This document shows positions 45,820 to 58,734 of a stretch of 64,000 bases of DNA, in pieces. Position numbers and translations under genes: made by a program. The stretch is from Fomitopsis serialis (Eukaryota; Basidiomycota; Agaricomycetes; Polyporales; Fomitopsidaceae). The stretch's first letter is position 1. Every line of letters begins with the position of its first letter. Where the stretch lies: contig NW_025954995.1 of NCBI RefSeq assembly GCF_022376445.1, positions 248,001-312,000 on the forward strand, given 5' to 3'. The notes under the pieces were generated by a model. The model did no database searches and was not told where the DNA came from. It worked only from the letters and a program-made list of their open reading frames with translations.

Positions 45820-47024
45820 ATGTGTTCTACACCTCTACTTGCATCCCTTCTCAGCCTGGCAGGGCTAGCCACGGCAGCTCCGGCTCTCGGGACTGGAAGC
45901 GCCGCTTGCCCTATACTGTTCGATGGACGCGTCGCGCTAACAACTACTGCGGTCGACTTTGACAAGAACACGAGTGTCTATAGCAACGTTTATGACCTCG
46001 GTCAGAGTACGCAGCTTAGCACGGATGTATACGTACACGCGTCTGATTCGTCCACTAGACCAGACATGGGCCGAAGTGCTCGATTTGCCAAGTGTTGCGC
46101 CCTCGCTGGTGAGCCAAATGCTCCGCGATCAAGTAGCGTCACAGCGTTGTCTCACTTCGCCGTAGTTCGATCTGCCGACAACATCGAAGTCCTTTGAGGT
46201 TACCATCGAGTACGCAGTTTCTCGTTGAATCGCGTCTTCATTGGCGACCTCATACGTCTACGCAGCGATGAGTCTATCTTTGTCCCTGGTGGCGGTGCAC
46301 CACAGGTTGGCTTCCGTCGCTCAGAACTTCTTCCTGCCATCGATCTATCAACAGGCGGAAACGCGAGCACCGTACAAGAAACAACGACCTTCCATTGGTC
46401 GATACGCACTGATCTAAGCCGCCCGCTCAATTATTCGCATGAGTACCATGTACGTTTTTATTGCTCTAGGAGTGGCATCTGTTGAGACGTTTCCGCTATT
46501 GCAGCCCGTTTGGCATGAATATGCGGACTACTCGTCCTCGCAGTTCACTATTACTGCCGGGGTGCCCTTCGACATGGCTAAGGACCCCAACATCACGTCG
46601 GCGAAGTCGCTTCGCGTTGCTGGCCTTCAATCAAACACCCCTGAGACGACGTTCTTCCAGACGCCATTCACCGATGGCGTGTGGCACAATTTCGCATTGA
46701 CGATGGGTTGGGTGGACAAGTAAGCTTCCAGCCCTTCTATGAGTATTTGGATATGGCTGATGAGTTGTTGCGATGCGTACCAGTACGATCACGGTGTATT
46801 ACTCAGAGGACTACGCTCCACTGGAGCGAGTCGCCGGACCCGCTTTCAATAACAACACCGGCGGCGGGGCGTTTCACATTGGCCTACTGAAGGAGCCGAC
46901 TGGTCCCGTTGGCATTGATGTCCTTCATCAAGGATATCAGGAGAGCGGCATCAACGAGGGTCTGATTTTCGGTGGTGTCTTCATCGAAAACAGCGACGAC
47001 GGCTGTGTTACACTTGGTCTGTGA
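45820..47024 (+). CDS. Secreted GH131 beta-glucanase
   Basis: GH131 enzymes cleave beta-1,3/1,6 and beta-1,4 glucans and occur in wood- and litter-decay fungi. Six exons: 45820-46006, 46059-46108, 46166-46209, 46266-46449, 46505-46719 and 46784-47024, totalling 921 nt (306 residues). The N-terminus MCSTPLLASLLSLAGLATAA is a clear signal peptide. Family blocks in order: CPILFDGRVAL, VYDLGQNQTWAEVLDLPSV, ESIFVPGGGAPQVGFRRSEL, TTTFHWSIRTDLSRPLNYSH, VWHEYADYSSSQF, GVWHNFALTM, TITVYYSEDYAPLE and FHIGLLKEPTGP, ending GLIFGGVFIENSDDGCVTL. No carbohydrate-binding module or GPI signal is present. Several N-x-S/T sites fit secretion. It is likely induced on lignocellulose, although nothing in the sequence proves this. 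Confidence 0.9.
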
Positions 47025-47379
47025 GCTGAGTTCCGGGAAGTCTCCTGCAGATTGTAGCATTTCAAAATCTGCGTGATTTGTTCGCGTCAGTGTGGCGAGT
47101 ATCCACGAATGCAGAGTAAGTTAGGCTGGTGTGGAAACATCCTCCACACCCTAGGGCAAACGAACCTTGGACGGTTGCTCGGACGTGTCACGTCTCGTCA
47201 ATTGCAACCGTACACGACAGGCGGCTCAAAGCGCGCGCGAGGGCAGGAGACGGCCGCTGAGTCACTGAGCGGTACCGTGAAGCCAGCGAGCGTCTTCTGT
47301 ACCCCTACCATACATATTTGATGCCCATCTACGACGACGGACGTCGAGTACTTGCCTCCCTCGCTGCACCGCGCGCCAA
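47025..47379. other. Intergenic, 355 nt
   Basis: This lies between two plus-strand genes and should carry the GH131 3-prime end and the hydrolase promoter. Nothing else seen. Confidence 0.4.
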
Positions 47380-49391
47380 ATGAGTCTGGTTAGCAGTGCC
47401 ATGGGCTTCGACAAGGTGAAAATGGGTGTATATTTACCGGTCGCCACTGTCCACGGTCATAACCATAGACATGGACATAGCCAACAACGGAGACTCGGAC
47501 CTTGGCGGCGGGCGACTGTCCTTCCATCCATTATTGTCCTATTCGCGGTCGTGTATGGCATTCATATCGCCTGCTCGAAAAGATCACCTGCCTCTGTTCA
47601 GCACTCCGACCTGAAGCTGGTCACCGCGCCGGGAACAATTGCCCCAGTCTTCGACTGGTTAACAGTACGTGCTCTTCGTGCCTATAAGTACACCAAGTCA
47701 GCCTGCTCATTGTACTCGCAAGCTCACGCCGTCTGACGACATCAACTGGACGCCTTGCTTCGACGAGTATCAATGCGCTCGTCTTACCTTGCCGCTCGAC
47801 TACCTCTCCCCTGCTGGATATGGTCCCAATGTGACCATCGCATTGCAAATGTTGCCTGCGACGGACCCCGCCAACTTCAGAGGCACGATCCTCATCAACC
47901 CGGGTGGACCAGGCGGAGCCGGAACCGAATTGGTCAAGCGCAAGGGCAAGGACATCATGCGTATCTCAGGCGGGTCGTATAACGTACTAGGCTTCGACCC
48001 GCGCGGCACTGGGGCCAGTACACCCTCTGCGCAGTGTTTCGACTCAGAGTCACAGTTCAAGATATGGGGGCTTCAGGCTGGACATCGCACCCTGAATCTG
48101 AGCGACGGGTCTGTCCCAATTGCTCATGCGCGCGAGACAGCCATTGGCCAGAAATGTGAGGAGACACTCGGTGGAAATGGCAAGGAGGACGCGAATGGGA
48201 CTGCATTGGAATGGGGTCCGGCGAGGTTCATGAGCACTCCGAGCGTTGCCACGGACATGCTTGAGATCACCGAGAGGCTCGGAGAGGAAAGGCTGAAGTA
48301 CTGGGGCTTTGTGGGTTCTCCAAAGTGCACCAGTGATGCTTGCCGCTGACGAAAAGACTTGGCAGAGCTATGGGTCCGTCCTTGGCCAGTACTACACGGC
48401 CATGTATCCAGACAAGGTCGAGCGCGTCGTAATCGACGGCATCTTGGACGCCTACAACTATCGTACCGCGTCTTGGAACTCCAATGTGGTCGACGCGGAT
48501 GCAGTCTGGGCCTCTTTACATACCTTCTGCCACAAAGCCGGTTCCTCGAAGTGCCCCTTGTACGAGGACACCGTCGAGGCAATTCAAGCCCGCGTAGAGG
48601 CCATCCTTGAAGATCTCAAGAATCGGCCACTCGCGGTTCCCTTCGCGTCTGCTGGACCTTACGTCCTCACGTTCAAGGCTGTTCATTACAACGCGTTCCG
48701 TTCGGCCTTAAATCCGACCACCCAGTACGCTCCCCTCGCACACGCGCTGGTGGCCGTGAAACAAAACAACCAGACCGCCCTGGAGGGTATGGAGGAGACG
48801 TTCGGCGCAGGCGTGAAGTGCCAATGCGAGAATTCTCCGCCATGGCTGCAGGATACCGAGGCCTTCTACGCGGTTGCGTGCGGCGACGGCGAGCCCATCA
48901 CCTACACAGACGAAGCATACCGCTCCTACTTCGAGGAGCTCGTAGCCACGTCCAGTTTCGCAGCGCCTTACTGGGGCGAGATGTATCTGCGTTGCTCAGA
49001 ATGGCGCGTCCGACCAAAGTGGCGATACACCGGGCCACTTGCGGCTGAGAACACATCTCACCCTTTGCTCATTGTCTCGCCGAGATACGACCCGGTCTGC
49101 CCGCTGAGCCATGCGAACCGCGTGCACTCGCGCTACTCTTCTGGGCTGCTGATTCAGAATTCCTATGGCCATTGTTCAGTAGCCGCCCCGTCACTTTGCA
49201 CCGCGAAGCATGTGCGTGCATACTTCGAGAATGGGACGTTGCCGGTGGAGGAGGCTGTATGTGAAGTGGATGAACTACCCTTCATTGGTTCGGTTCATGG
49301 GGGCGTGGATGCGATGTCGGTGGAGGATCGGGAGGTTTTGGATGCGCTCAGGAGTCTAGGCGAAGCTATCTCGATGATGTCGGCGTTCTGA
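47380..49391 (+). CDS. Alpha/beta hydrolase, peptidase S33 type with TAP-like C-terminus
   Basis: Related to tripeptidyl aminopeptidase-type hydrolases and fungal esterases. Three exons, 47380-47664, 47723-48310 and 48366-49391, give 632 residues. A single hydrophobic segment (VLPSIIVLFAVVYGIHIAC, about residues 47-66) suggests a type II membrane anchor or uncleaved signal. The domain starts around INWTPCFDEYQCARLTLPLD. The oxyanion motif is NPGGPGGAG and the strand before the nucleophile is VLGFDPRGTGAS. The nucleophile elbow G-F-S-Y-G has its serine at residue 292, the first codon after the second intron. The catalytic Asp is in SPRYDPVCPL and the His in NSYGHCSV, followed by the TAP-like tail. 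Substrate, peptide or ester, cannot be decided. Alternative ATGs at 47401 and 47422 would shorten the N-terminus slightly. Confidence 0.85.
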
Positions 49392-51240
49392 TCGCATAGG
49401 ACGGTCTGTAAGAACGATGTGATTGAGTATTTCATTGTGAGATCTACTGTCACTACATCTCAGAGCTCGAGATGAACGGGAAACATACGTTGCTCGGCTT
49501 GTATGCCCAGACCGGCGGCAGCGCAGGTTAACACTATCAACCCTGTCGAGAAAGGCACAACACTGAGGGCGGGGTTGTCATTACGCTACCGAGTACGCCG
49601 ACGGTTCTCGACGAGACAAATAGTAGGACATTACGGCCGTGATACATGTTCCGAACAGACGATTTCTGCGAAGACTGGCTATTACAGATGCGAGACGCAC
49701 TAGTACGTGCAGGTTAGGCCTCGGCAACGTCGTGTCTGCTTCATCACAGTTAGAGGACGTTATAGTTGGAATGATCATGCTGGCAGAACATGCCTTTTGA
49801 CGTGGCGAAGGAGGCAACAGTATTCAGCTGAACAAGTGCACCAGTCGGTTACAGCAAACGAGTCTGATTTCCTCGGAAGGTTCAAGGCCCTGAGGCTGCC
49901 GGCATGACTGGAGCCCGGCGGAGAGGTGAAACCATGGACCATGGCTGCATGTGTCAAGGTTTACAAGGCTGCTCCGAACAGCATTGCATTCTCTTCCGCT
50001 GAGTCTCCTCTAGGCTCAAGCGCGCGGACAATGGTATGTAAGTGCGTTCCCAAATAACGACCGCCGACGCACAGAGGGCGCTGACCAGAGTTATCTTGGC
50101 TACGCGCGACACTGTCCGCACACAGCACAGAGGCTCCGCGACAACCTTGGCCTGGCACTGTAGGGCACAGGCAGCGGCAGGTGTTGACGAGCGTTACGGA
50201 TACGTACAGGAAGACCCCGTGCCGCCGATGTGGGGTAACATCCTCCCGCCACTGGTCGCTGTCGACCAGTGAGAGTCCTGGACTGGTGTGCAGTGCATCA
50301 ATTCCACGGGCTCAGGCCGCAGTGCTGCGACGCAATCGGCGGAAGAAGGAGTTGTCGAACATAAACCTCACCAAGACGCAGGTACGCGCCGTCACGGTGT
50401 GCGCCGTCGTATCACGATAAGAACAATGAAAGAGGTGAGATTATGATTAGGATATCGTCGAGTCCGTCGTCAAGCATAGGCGATAAGTTAGAGGAAGTCA
50501 TACTTACAGCGGCTCGACGAACGGCTATATTTGGTTAGACAGCGCAAACAGCAGACTTCGTGCGCGTATGTCCTGGATAACGGCGTCAGTATGGTTTCGT
50601 AGCGATCGCAGCACGGCCGAACTTCCACAGATCCAGGTCGAGCGTCCAGTAGGAAAGCCGACGCCTCTTGGTCCTGGAGCACAAGCTCAAGAGTCGCGAC
50701 GCTCTCTCTCGTTCCTCCGACGACAAAGTAAGGCCCGAGGGCTCGGGAACGTGGTCGGAAGCCTGAGGCCAGTCAAGTCCAGCTCCATGTCGGCTGAGTA
50801 GACCTGGGACCTCTTGTGCATCTAACCTATAATGCCCGAACATCCGAGTCGGTGCGGAGCAAATTTACTGTGAAAGCTGCCTCGTACTGCTCCTATGCCA
50901 ATGGACAGAATAGTATGAGGAGCAGCATGCTTATAGCGCGTAAGGCGACAGTCGAGGCATGCTTCAACTTGGTTTGTCGACGCGCAAGACATAATCCACT
51001 CACCTATTGACCGTCGACCGTGGGTGGCGAAGACAACAATATTAATAGCTGCGGCTGAAAAAGAACCCCGGTAACCAGATGCTTTTCGGACTTTGAACGT
51101 TGGCGTACAAGCATACGGCATCTTGGTCACGTGGGCGGCGGAGTGAAGTGCTGACACCAAACTCGGCGAAATGAGAGTGGCGGGCACGGCGTACCGCGCA
51201 GCATTCAGCCGCCCAGCGTTGCGCTTTCTCCACACCCACC
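49392..51240. other. Intergenic, 1.85 kb, nothing recognised
   Basis: Short unrelated open frames on both strands, none with a domain or plausible splicing partners. The final part should contain the promoter of the Kre6/Skn1 gene. Confidence 0.35.
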
Positions 51241-53414
51241 ATGGCCGCTCCTCAACGCAGGCAGCCTCAGCAGTACTATGCCGTCCCACAAAGCCCGCAG
51301 AACAACAGTCGATACCAACCTCAGCCCCAGCCTCACACTCAGTCGTACTCCATACCGCAACCCTCGACGAGTGGGAAGAACGACACTGCGCACGGTGTCG
51401 CGACAGGTGCGATAGGCGGAGGATATGGCCCCTACTCGGTGCGTATCACTTTTATCTTATGCATGATCATTGTGTTGATGAAGCCCCAGTACAACCCGAA
51501 CGTCACGAACGGCCAGTATAACTCCTCCCGCTTCAGTGCTGCACCATCCGAAGTGTCGATCGGCACGACGGGGGAGAAGACAAGCAGTGCCACGCCTATG
51601 GTTGGAAGCGCGACCGTGCAACAATATCCGTACCTTTGGGATACCAAAGATCCAGAGCTGGACGATGCTCTTCACAACCCTGACCCCGTCCGGGATGCAG
51701 CAATGGAACGAACATGCAATCCGTTCTCCTCGAGAGGATGGCTCAACGTCTCCGCACTAATCATCCTCGTAGCGGGCATCCTTACGCTCTTTGCTGGGTA
51801 TCCCATCATCCATTATTTCACGGAGGAGAAACCATCGAAGATAGGCTTCAACCTGGGGGGCATCAACGGCTCTGGACAGGTGCCAAATCTCGCCATTCCA
51901 AAGCTAATCGATTCGGACACGCCGGATTCGGCAAAGTCGTTTACGTCGAAGGACGGCACGTCGTACGACCTTGTCTTCAGTGACGAGTTCGAGACTCCCG
52001 GGCGGACGTTCTGGCCGGGGGACGACGCGTTCTGGGAGGCTGTGGACATGAACTATTGGCCGACAGGTGATGTGGAGTGGTACACGCCGACTGTGAGTAA
52101 TAGGCGGGTTTCTATTTTTATGTGTGACTGACGTTGATACAGCAAGCCACGACGGAGGATGGCAAGCTGGTTCTCACCTTGGAGGAGGTCGAGAACCACG
52201 ACTTGAACTTCCGGAGCGCTATGCTTCAGTCGTGGAACAAGTTTTGCTTCACGACAGGTTACATCGAGGTGAAGGTCAGTTTGCCAGGCACACCGAAGGC
52301 TCCGGGCTTCTGGCCTGCGGTATGGACGATGGGCAACCTGGTGCGTGCGACTCCGTCCGTCGCCTGTGTGATTGCTCACGGTTGCGTAGGGCCATGCTGG
52401 ATACGGAGCAACGACCCAGGGAACGTGGCCTTACACGTACGACAGTTGCGACGTCGGAACATTCCCGAACCAAACGTACTCAAATGGAACACCGAGTGCG
52501 GCGGAAGGACTGAGTTTTCAGCCAGGTCAGAGGGTCTCCGCCTGCACGTGCCCTGGCGAAGACCACCCGGGCCCGTCCACCTCCGTTGGTCGCGGCGTTC
52601 CTGAGATCGATATCTTCGAGGCTCAAGTGGCGGAGGGGTGGCGAGGCCAGGTCTCGCAGAGCATGCAGATCGCGCCGTATGACGCCAAGTATCAGTTCAA
52701 CACCGACACCGGCGCGACGACCATCTTCGACAGTGACATCACGTCGTTCAACACGTACCTGGGAGCGCAGTACCAACAGGCCGTCTCGGGCCTGACGTTC
52801 ATCAACAGTTCCGTGTACAACAATTCGGAGTACGGAATTTACGGCTATGAGTGGTACTCGAACCCGGACAACCGCGACGACGGCTTTATTACCTGGTACA
52901 GCAGCGGCGAGGAATCGTGGAAGATCACAGCAGCCTCGCTTGGTCCCGACAGTCAGACACAAGTCGGTCAGCGCCTGATCCCGGAGGAGCCCATGGTGTG
53001 TCCGCATCTCCCAGTCTGAAATTGCCCTTGCTGATGCCAGTGCAGTATATCATCATGAATTTTGGAATGTCGCGTAAGTTAACTATCCTGACCAGCCCGT
53101 TCGAGAGAAATTGATAAATGTGCTGCAGCGTCATTCCAAGAACAAGATTGGATGCACCTGGAGTTCCCTGCGAAGATGTATATTGACTATGTACGCGTCT
53201 ATCAGCGTTCGGATGTCTCGGATGGTACGACATGCGACCCTCCGAAATACCCTACGGCAGATTACATCAACAAGTATGCGCATTCCGTACCATTACAGAG
53301 CAATACTAACCGTTCCTCTCCAGGCACGCGACTGCTTACTCGAACCCCAACCTCACGACTTGGACAGGAGCTGGCTACGGCTGGCCCAAGAACTCGTTGT
53401 ACGACGGCTGCTAA
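51241..53414 (+). CDS. KRE6: Kre6/Skn1-type beta-glucan synthesis protein (GH16 fold)
   Basis: A type II membrane protein needed for cell-wall beta-1,6-glucan assembly in the secretory pathway. Exons: 51241-51438, 51490-52092, 52143-52340, 52390-52995, 53046-53073, 53129-53273 and 53324-53414, totalling 1,869 nt (622 residues). The cytosolic N-terminus is rich in Gln, Pro and Ser. The membrane anchor is SALIILVAGILTLFAGYPII (about residues 150-170). The luminal SKN1/KRE6 domain shows DLVFSDEFETPGRTFWPGDD, MNYWPTGDVEWYTP, GFWPAVWTMGNLGHAGYGAT, TYDSCDVGTFPNQT, PEIDIFEAQV (the GH16-like catalytic Glu pair) and MYIDYVRVYQ, and it ends in KNSLYDGC. Many N-glycosylation sites suit a luminal location. 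The first intron (51 nt) is in frame and has no stop. Confidence 0.92.
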
Positions 53415-54044
53415 TGAGTCAGACGGCGAGCCTCGTCTACGTCCTCTTTCACGGCTCCTAGTGTTGTTTGCATAGTACTGGCATTGGTGGTTCCTTCGTC
53501 GCACGCTTCATTTGTCACGAATACTTGCATCTATTTCGGTGGACTCGTTTACTTTATTATTGCGTACTGCTTAGCACCTCACGGCCTCACCCTCCCCTGG
53601 CCCTGTCGTACACGGACCCGCCACCATACTCCCACCCTGCTCCCTCCGTCGCGGCCAGTGACAATGACCTGCTACTCGCCGAATGTAAATAGTAGTACGT
53701 ATACGTAGACACTCGTTTGCTCTGAGATTCTTCATGCTATGGGCCGTACCGCCCTGAATACAATGCTCTGCGCAGAGACGATATTCAGACTTGTAAGCCA
53801 GCCATGTGTGCATGAGGGCGGTGGCGTCGCGCCCGACGGCGGAGACCTTCCGTATATGGTGCAGAGCTAGGGTGATGGTCCGCAACGCTTTGCGAGGTGG
53901 CGTGCCGCACTCAAGTCGCCTTGCACCTTGTCCCCGAGGCCGACCTTCGGCTCTGCGTGTATCTCTGTCGACGCTCTCTTACTCAGGCTCTGCATATCCA
54001 GTGTCCGGGAAGCTCTGGCGCCCTAGTGTCTCTGTGGCCGCGCG
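53415..54044. other. Intergenic, 630 nt
   Basis: This lies between Kre6 and the Ulp-type protease, both on the plus strand. T/C-rich stretches near 53540-53640. No coding signal beyond short frames. Confidence 0.4.
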
Positions 54045-57000
54045 ATGAGTGGTATGAGCACGGCGGACCGCGATCTTTCGCGCAGGGCTCACGGGCTGAA
54101 TGGGCTCACACCTGCATCTTCCAGCTCCTCGTCGCAGACTGGGTAAGCACACATGCATGTATTGCGGCTTGTCGACATAACGTTCAGCTAGGGGCCCGTG
54201 GAAATCAAACCCGACGCCCATCCCACTGCCCGGCAACCTTGGTCGAACTACTGGGCCCTCCTTCGTCACCAGTCCCTTCACTCCTGGGCGTATGGGCAAT
54301 AACCTCCACACTTCTCGTCGAGCTGGCGCGTTTGGCAACCACACCGCGCGATCGACTGTGTTCCCCCCGGCGGTGCTCATCCGCACGCCCCTCCTGCCAA
54401 CAAGCGACCGAAGACAAATGTCACTGGTTCTTTCGCTCATGCTCGAGCAGGAGACACGTTGGTTCAGTCAAAGCACTTCACAAAATCCTTTAAAGGTGAG
54501 TATATGCTGCGGCGCGGAATAATCTCGTGATTTGGCTCAGCGCATCTGTACTGATACTTCGTCCTCTATCAGGGAAGGAGGTCAACAAAGGGAGTTCGCA
54601 ACGCAGCTTGAGTCAGTGGAATGACGACGAGGTCATCGATATCATCGGCGAGGACGATAGCTACAAGGCTCCGCACATAGAGCATTTGACATCCGAGACC
54701 CGTAGGGATGGCTCAGAAGAGAGCTCTGATCCTTTGGACTGTATCCCGAAACCACTCACGACTTCACATCATAACCACCGCAACGATCACAGCGAATCTC
54801 AACGGTCTGGGATTAGCAATCAGTCAGCACCACGTCTCCCCATGGATGGCGACGCGACCCTCCGTTTGAGAAAACGCTTGGAGGATTCTCGCCAGGACGA
54901 GAAAGCAGAAGATCCTGGTGGGGATCACGATGAGAATGGAGCTGACTCGATCGAGAGCTTTTCCGACGAGCCCCTTCGGTCGCTGTCCTCTGGACCAAAG
55001 CCTCGTCCAGGTTCCGTGCAAGACCTCATCTTGAAGTACCAACCAATACCAATGGACAAGCAACCGATACCGAACCGCGCACCCAATCGCCCACCGAAGA
55101 ACAATCGCAACGCAGAAAGCATACGGACCGTGGACTTCTCCAATCAGCCGAAGGCAAGCAGAAAGGACGCGATGAAGCCCAAGCAAGGCGCGCCAAAGCA
55201 AGGTACACCACCGGTGAGTCCGCTGCCGTCAGCAATGTCCCTTGCAACCTCATGAACGATGGCCCGCACAGCGTGTCACGTTTGGTAGATCAGACGATCC
55301 TCTTGCAGCATCATCTGGTTTCGAGGCGGCGTCGTCCAGATGGTCCACACAGACAGCGAAAGCCGGAATGTCTACGAGAAGCCGTAAGAAGACTGCGGGC
55401 ATCCCAACTAAATCTTTCTGCCTACCACTGGAGGGCTTCTCCTGGGGTTGTACTGTCTGCGAAGACGACGTCGACATCCTGCATCCACTATATTGGTTCA
55501 CTTGGGAAACGAGCAGCGATCGCTTGTGCATCCGTAAGCGTTGCGGCAAAGAGTCCCCTTGGAATGCGGAAATGCAGCATGTGCTGCGAATAGATTTTAG
55601 TGCATGGACGGTGAGTTGACGAAACGCAAGGAGGTCGAGCATTCTGACACTGCAGGGCAGTACACGGATATACCGTTCAGAGACGACCTCCCATTGGTCG
55701 TCTCTTTCAAGGTTCCAGAGTCTCGAGTGAATAAAGCAGACGAGAGCCTCAAGTTCAGGCCTGGTATGTTCTTGATCGTTGCTAAGATCGCGGCATCGAG
55801 TCTAACGGTTGAGCAGGATCGAATGGCGGTGATGGGATGGTAACACTGAAATTTATGGCCGTCTATCCGGACACTCGAGAGAACTATTCTGTGCTCATTA
55901 CATGCTTGAAGGCGGCGATCTCATATACAAATACAGATACAAATCACGTAGAGTATGCAATTCGTATTGCTTCATGTGACGAGAAGCTAACAGGCTGAAC
56001 AGTGGGCACGGTGCTAGGGCGAAGTGGGCACAAGTACAGTCTACAGCTGAGATAGCGTGGAATGATTTGGAATCCTCATCTCGCGCATCTTCGTCTGGTC
56101 GGTTAGTCCGATCCAAACAGAATGGTTCTTCCAAACAGCAAGGGGACATATCGACCATGATATCGAACCAAGGCATGAAGACGAGATCTACGGCCAGACC
56201 TACTGCGTATGTGCTGCCGCCACTCCACTCCGCTCCACTCCCACTGAATCATGTTGCTTCCCAGCAAGGGAGCCACTTCGGAGTCAGACGTTGAAGCACG
56301 ACGATCAGCGCGTCTCAACACTGATCCGAGTCCTTCGCCTGGTCCCGACGAGTTGTGAGTCTACCTTAACGGGCCGTGAAATGCGGTAACCCAATGGTTT
56401 CGGTCAGGATCTTGGTGTATCCGCCGGCGGGCGCTGGCGCGATCAACGTCAACAAGAGTGACCTAAAGCGACTGGACGACGGCTGCTACCTGAATGACAC
56501 TCTCATAGAGTTTGGCTTGAAGTACGTGGGTTTCCTTGCGACCTCCGGCCCCCGCTTATCCCGTTCAGATTGTGGCTAGCTGATCTCAAAGACAAGAATC
56601 CCACCTTCGCGGAACAAGTCCACGTTTTCAGCTCCTTCTTCTATAAAAAACTAAACGTCAAGGGCAAGGGGTATGTCTCTTCCGATATCTGAGGCGCGGT
56701 GTCATGCTGACAATGTGGTAGCAAAGACGAAGGGTACCAGAGCGTGCGGAAGTGGACATCGAAGATAGATCTATTCCAGAAGAAATACATTGTCGTCCCA
56801 ATCAATGAGCAGTGAGTGTCGTACTTCTGACCTCGACGTCGACCTCAACGCCATCGCGCAGTTTTCATTGGTATCTCGCTATCATATGCAACCCAGAACA
56901 TGTCCTGTTGCCGCCGCTCCCATCTCCTCCAAAGCCAAAGCCAATGACTCGGAAACGCAAACGCGACTCAGATGTTACCGACGTACAGGCCACGACGGAC

Positions 57001-58130
57001 TCAACAACCGCTGAGGCCGCCAATGCGCAGGATATGGAGATCGTACCAGATTCACATCCACCCTCCCCTGCCATCCCTGTTGTAGATAGTGGCGGCGAGG
57101 ATGAGGTGGAGGACTTTTTGCTGGGGCCTCAGGAGTCTGTTGCAGATGCGGACGAGTCACGACCACCTTCGGCCATGGGAGATGATCCTCAGGTCGATCG
57201 CTTTGACCAGTTGAACAATATCGAACTGGAGTACCCTCGTTCGTCTAGCGCTCCCCCTATGGAGGTGGACGAGCCACCATCAGCTCAGCCCGTCGATATG
57301 GTCATCGCAGATGATGATATCTCGATGGATCCTTCAAGCTTTTATGACATTATCTGCGATGCCGTTGCAGAGACCACGGGAGTGCTCAGTATAGAGGAGG
57401 ATGACCACAACAGGGTAAACTCTTTACAGTCTGGAGAGACGTGCGTACCCTGTATCATAATGCTTGTATCCATTTGCAACTGATGACAAACCTCGTAGCG
57501 CGCACATTTTGTTCTTTGACTCGCTCGGAAGCAAGCACCCGCAGGCAAGACAGGTGCTCGCCAACTACCTTCAACTCGAGGCGAAAGACAAGAAAGGCGT
57601 CGAGCAGTCTCGGCTAGCTCAGGGCAAGTTTGCATTCGTCAGTGTCTTCAGCTCTTCTCTTGAAGTCGGTGCTCACAGCGTGGCATACCAGGTTCCCAGT
57701 CAACCTAACTATTGCGACTGTGGTGTCTACGTTCTCCACTTCATGCGGGTCTTTATGGAGAACCCCGAGTTCTACACCAACCTCATTTTGGTAAGCCACT
57801 CGTGATTGCCACCGTTAGCACGCAGCGAACAAGACACTGACACTTTCTTAGTCACAGAAGAGTAGAGGTTATGGACCAGATCAGCGCAAAGCCGATTGGA
57901 AAGGGGACGAAGTCAAGACTCTTCGCAAAGAGTTACGCGAGCGTATTGTATCTATGAGCGATGTTTGGAAGGCCGACCGACAAGCCAGGGAGGAAGCCCG
58001 CAAGAAGGAAGCCTCCAGTGCCTCCGACACGGCGTCAGGCGGACCCGAGCCAGATGTGATCGATGAGTCGGATGTCGAGGTGGTCATCGAGGACACGGCC
58101 ACATCGTCGAAACCTGGGCGGCGAGGATAA
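54045..58130 (+). CDS. Ulp-type SUMO protease (C48), large, Ulp2/SENP6-like
   Basis: Removes SUMO from nuclear proteins. The inferred ATG at 54045 (MSGMSTADRDLS) begins a long disordered N-terminus with the basic segment ANKRPKT, acidic runs (DDEVIDIIGEDDS) and a compact Cys-containing domain (LEGFSWGCTVCEDDVDILH) near 55430. The C48 core starts near 56400: LVYPPAGAGAINVNKSDLKR, LDDGCYLNDTLIEFGLK and FSSFFYKKLN. The catalytic His is in FHWYLAIICNP, Asp in ILFFDSLGSKH, Gln in PSQPNY and Cys in CDCGVYVLHF. About 190 residues of acidic, Ser-rich sequence separate His from Asp, the kind of insertion known in SENP6/7 and Ulp2. About ten introns were inferred, and exons before 54500 are weakly supported. 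A C6 run at 54363-54368 coincides with a needed frame change. The gene ends SSKPGRRG. Confidence 0.85.
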
Positions 58131-58734
58131 CACCCACTCTAACCTACCCTCCTCATCTCGTGGATCCTTCATGACCCATGGTATCCGTAGGTCTCCTATT
58201 CTACGCATCTGTTATACTCTACTTAGTACAGTGCCAGTCATACTCCGTATGGTCACAGTATTCGGCTTACTGTATTAGTTCGTTCCTGCATGCTCTATCT
58301 TTATTACGTGCTGTGCAATGCTGCTGGTCCTGAATGCATCCGTGGTCCTTGCTTGATTGACCCCCGGGAGAGCTCGGATTCGCCACTCAAGCTCAAGCTC
58401 AAGCTCAAGACTCGGACCCGATGCCCACAGATCGTCCCTACTCTACGTATCGCGCGTCCCAGCATACTGATGTTTGAGGCGAAGCAAACTTCGTATGTAT
58501 GGTACTGGTTCATAGACGAATCTCTTCAAGTGACAATCCGCAGCGTAAAAAAACCGACACATCAAAACGTACAGTACACACTCTCAATCCACGGACTCCC
58601 TAGCACCACGATTTGCAAGCAGGGAACATCTAGTCACCTATTCGGCGACGATCATCAGAAAGAACGGTCGACGACATGTAACCAGGTAACAATCACCAAG
58701 TACCCGTACCACTGCTCTGTGCCAATATCTCCCT
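58131..58734. other. Convergent intergenic region with a short microsatellite
   Basis: 604 nt between the Ulp gene (+) and the small zinc-finger-like gene (-). It contains four tandem CTCAAG units around 58386-58410 and an A-rich stretch near 58548. Nothing else recognised. Confidence 0.45.

Noticed and set aside
48311..48365. A frameshift in the S33 hydrolase
   Set aside because: A normal 55-nt GT-AG intron explains the frame change and gives an exact 632-residue protein.
20329..58130. A SUMO gene cluster formed by AOS1 and the Ulp protease
   Set aside because: The two genes are over 30 kb apart with unrelated genes between them; their co-occurrence is most likely chance.
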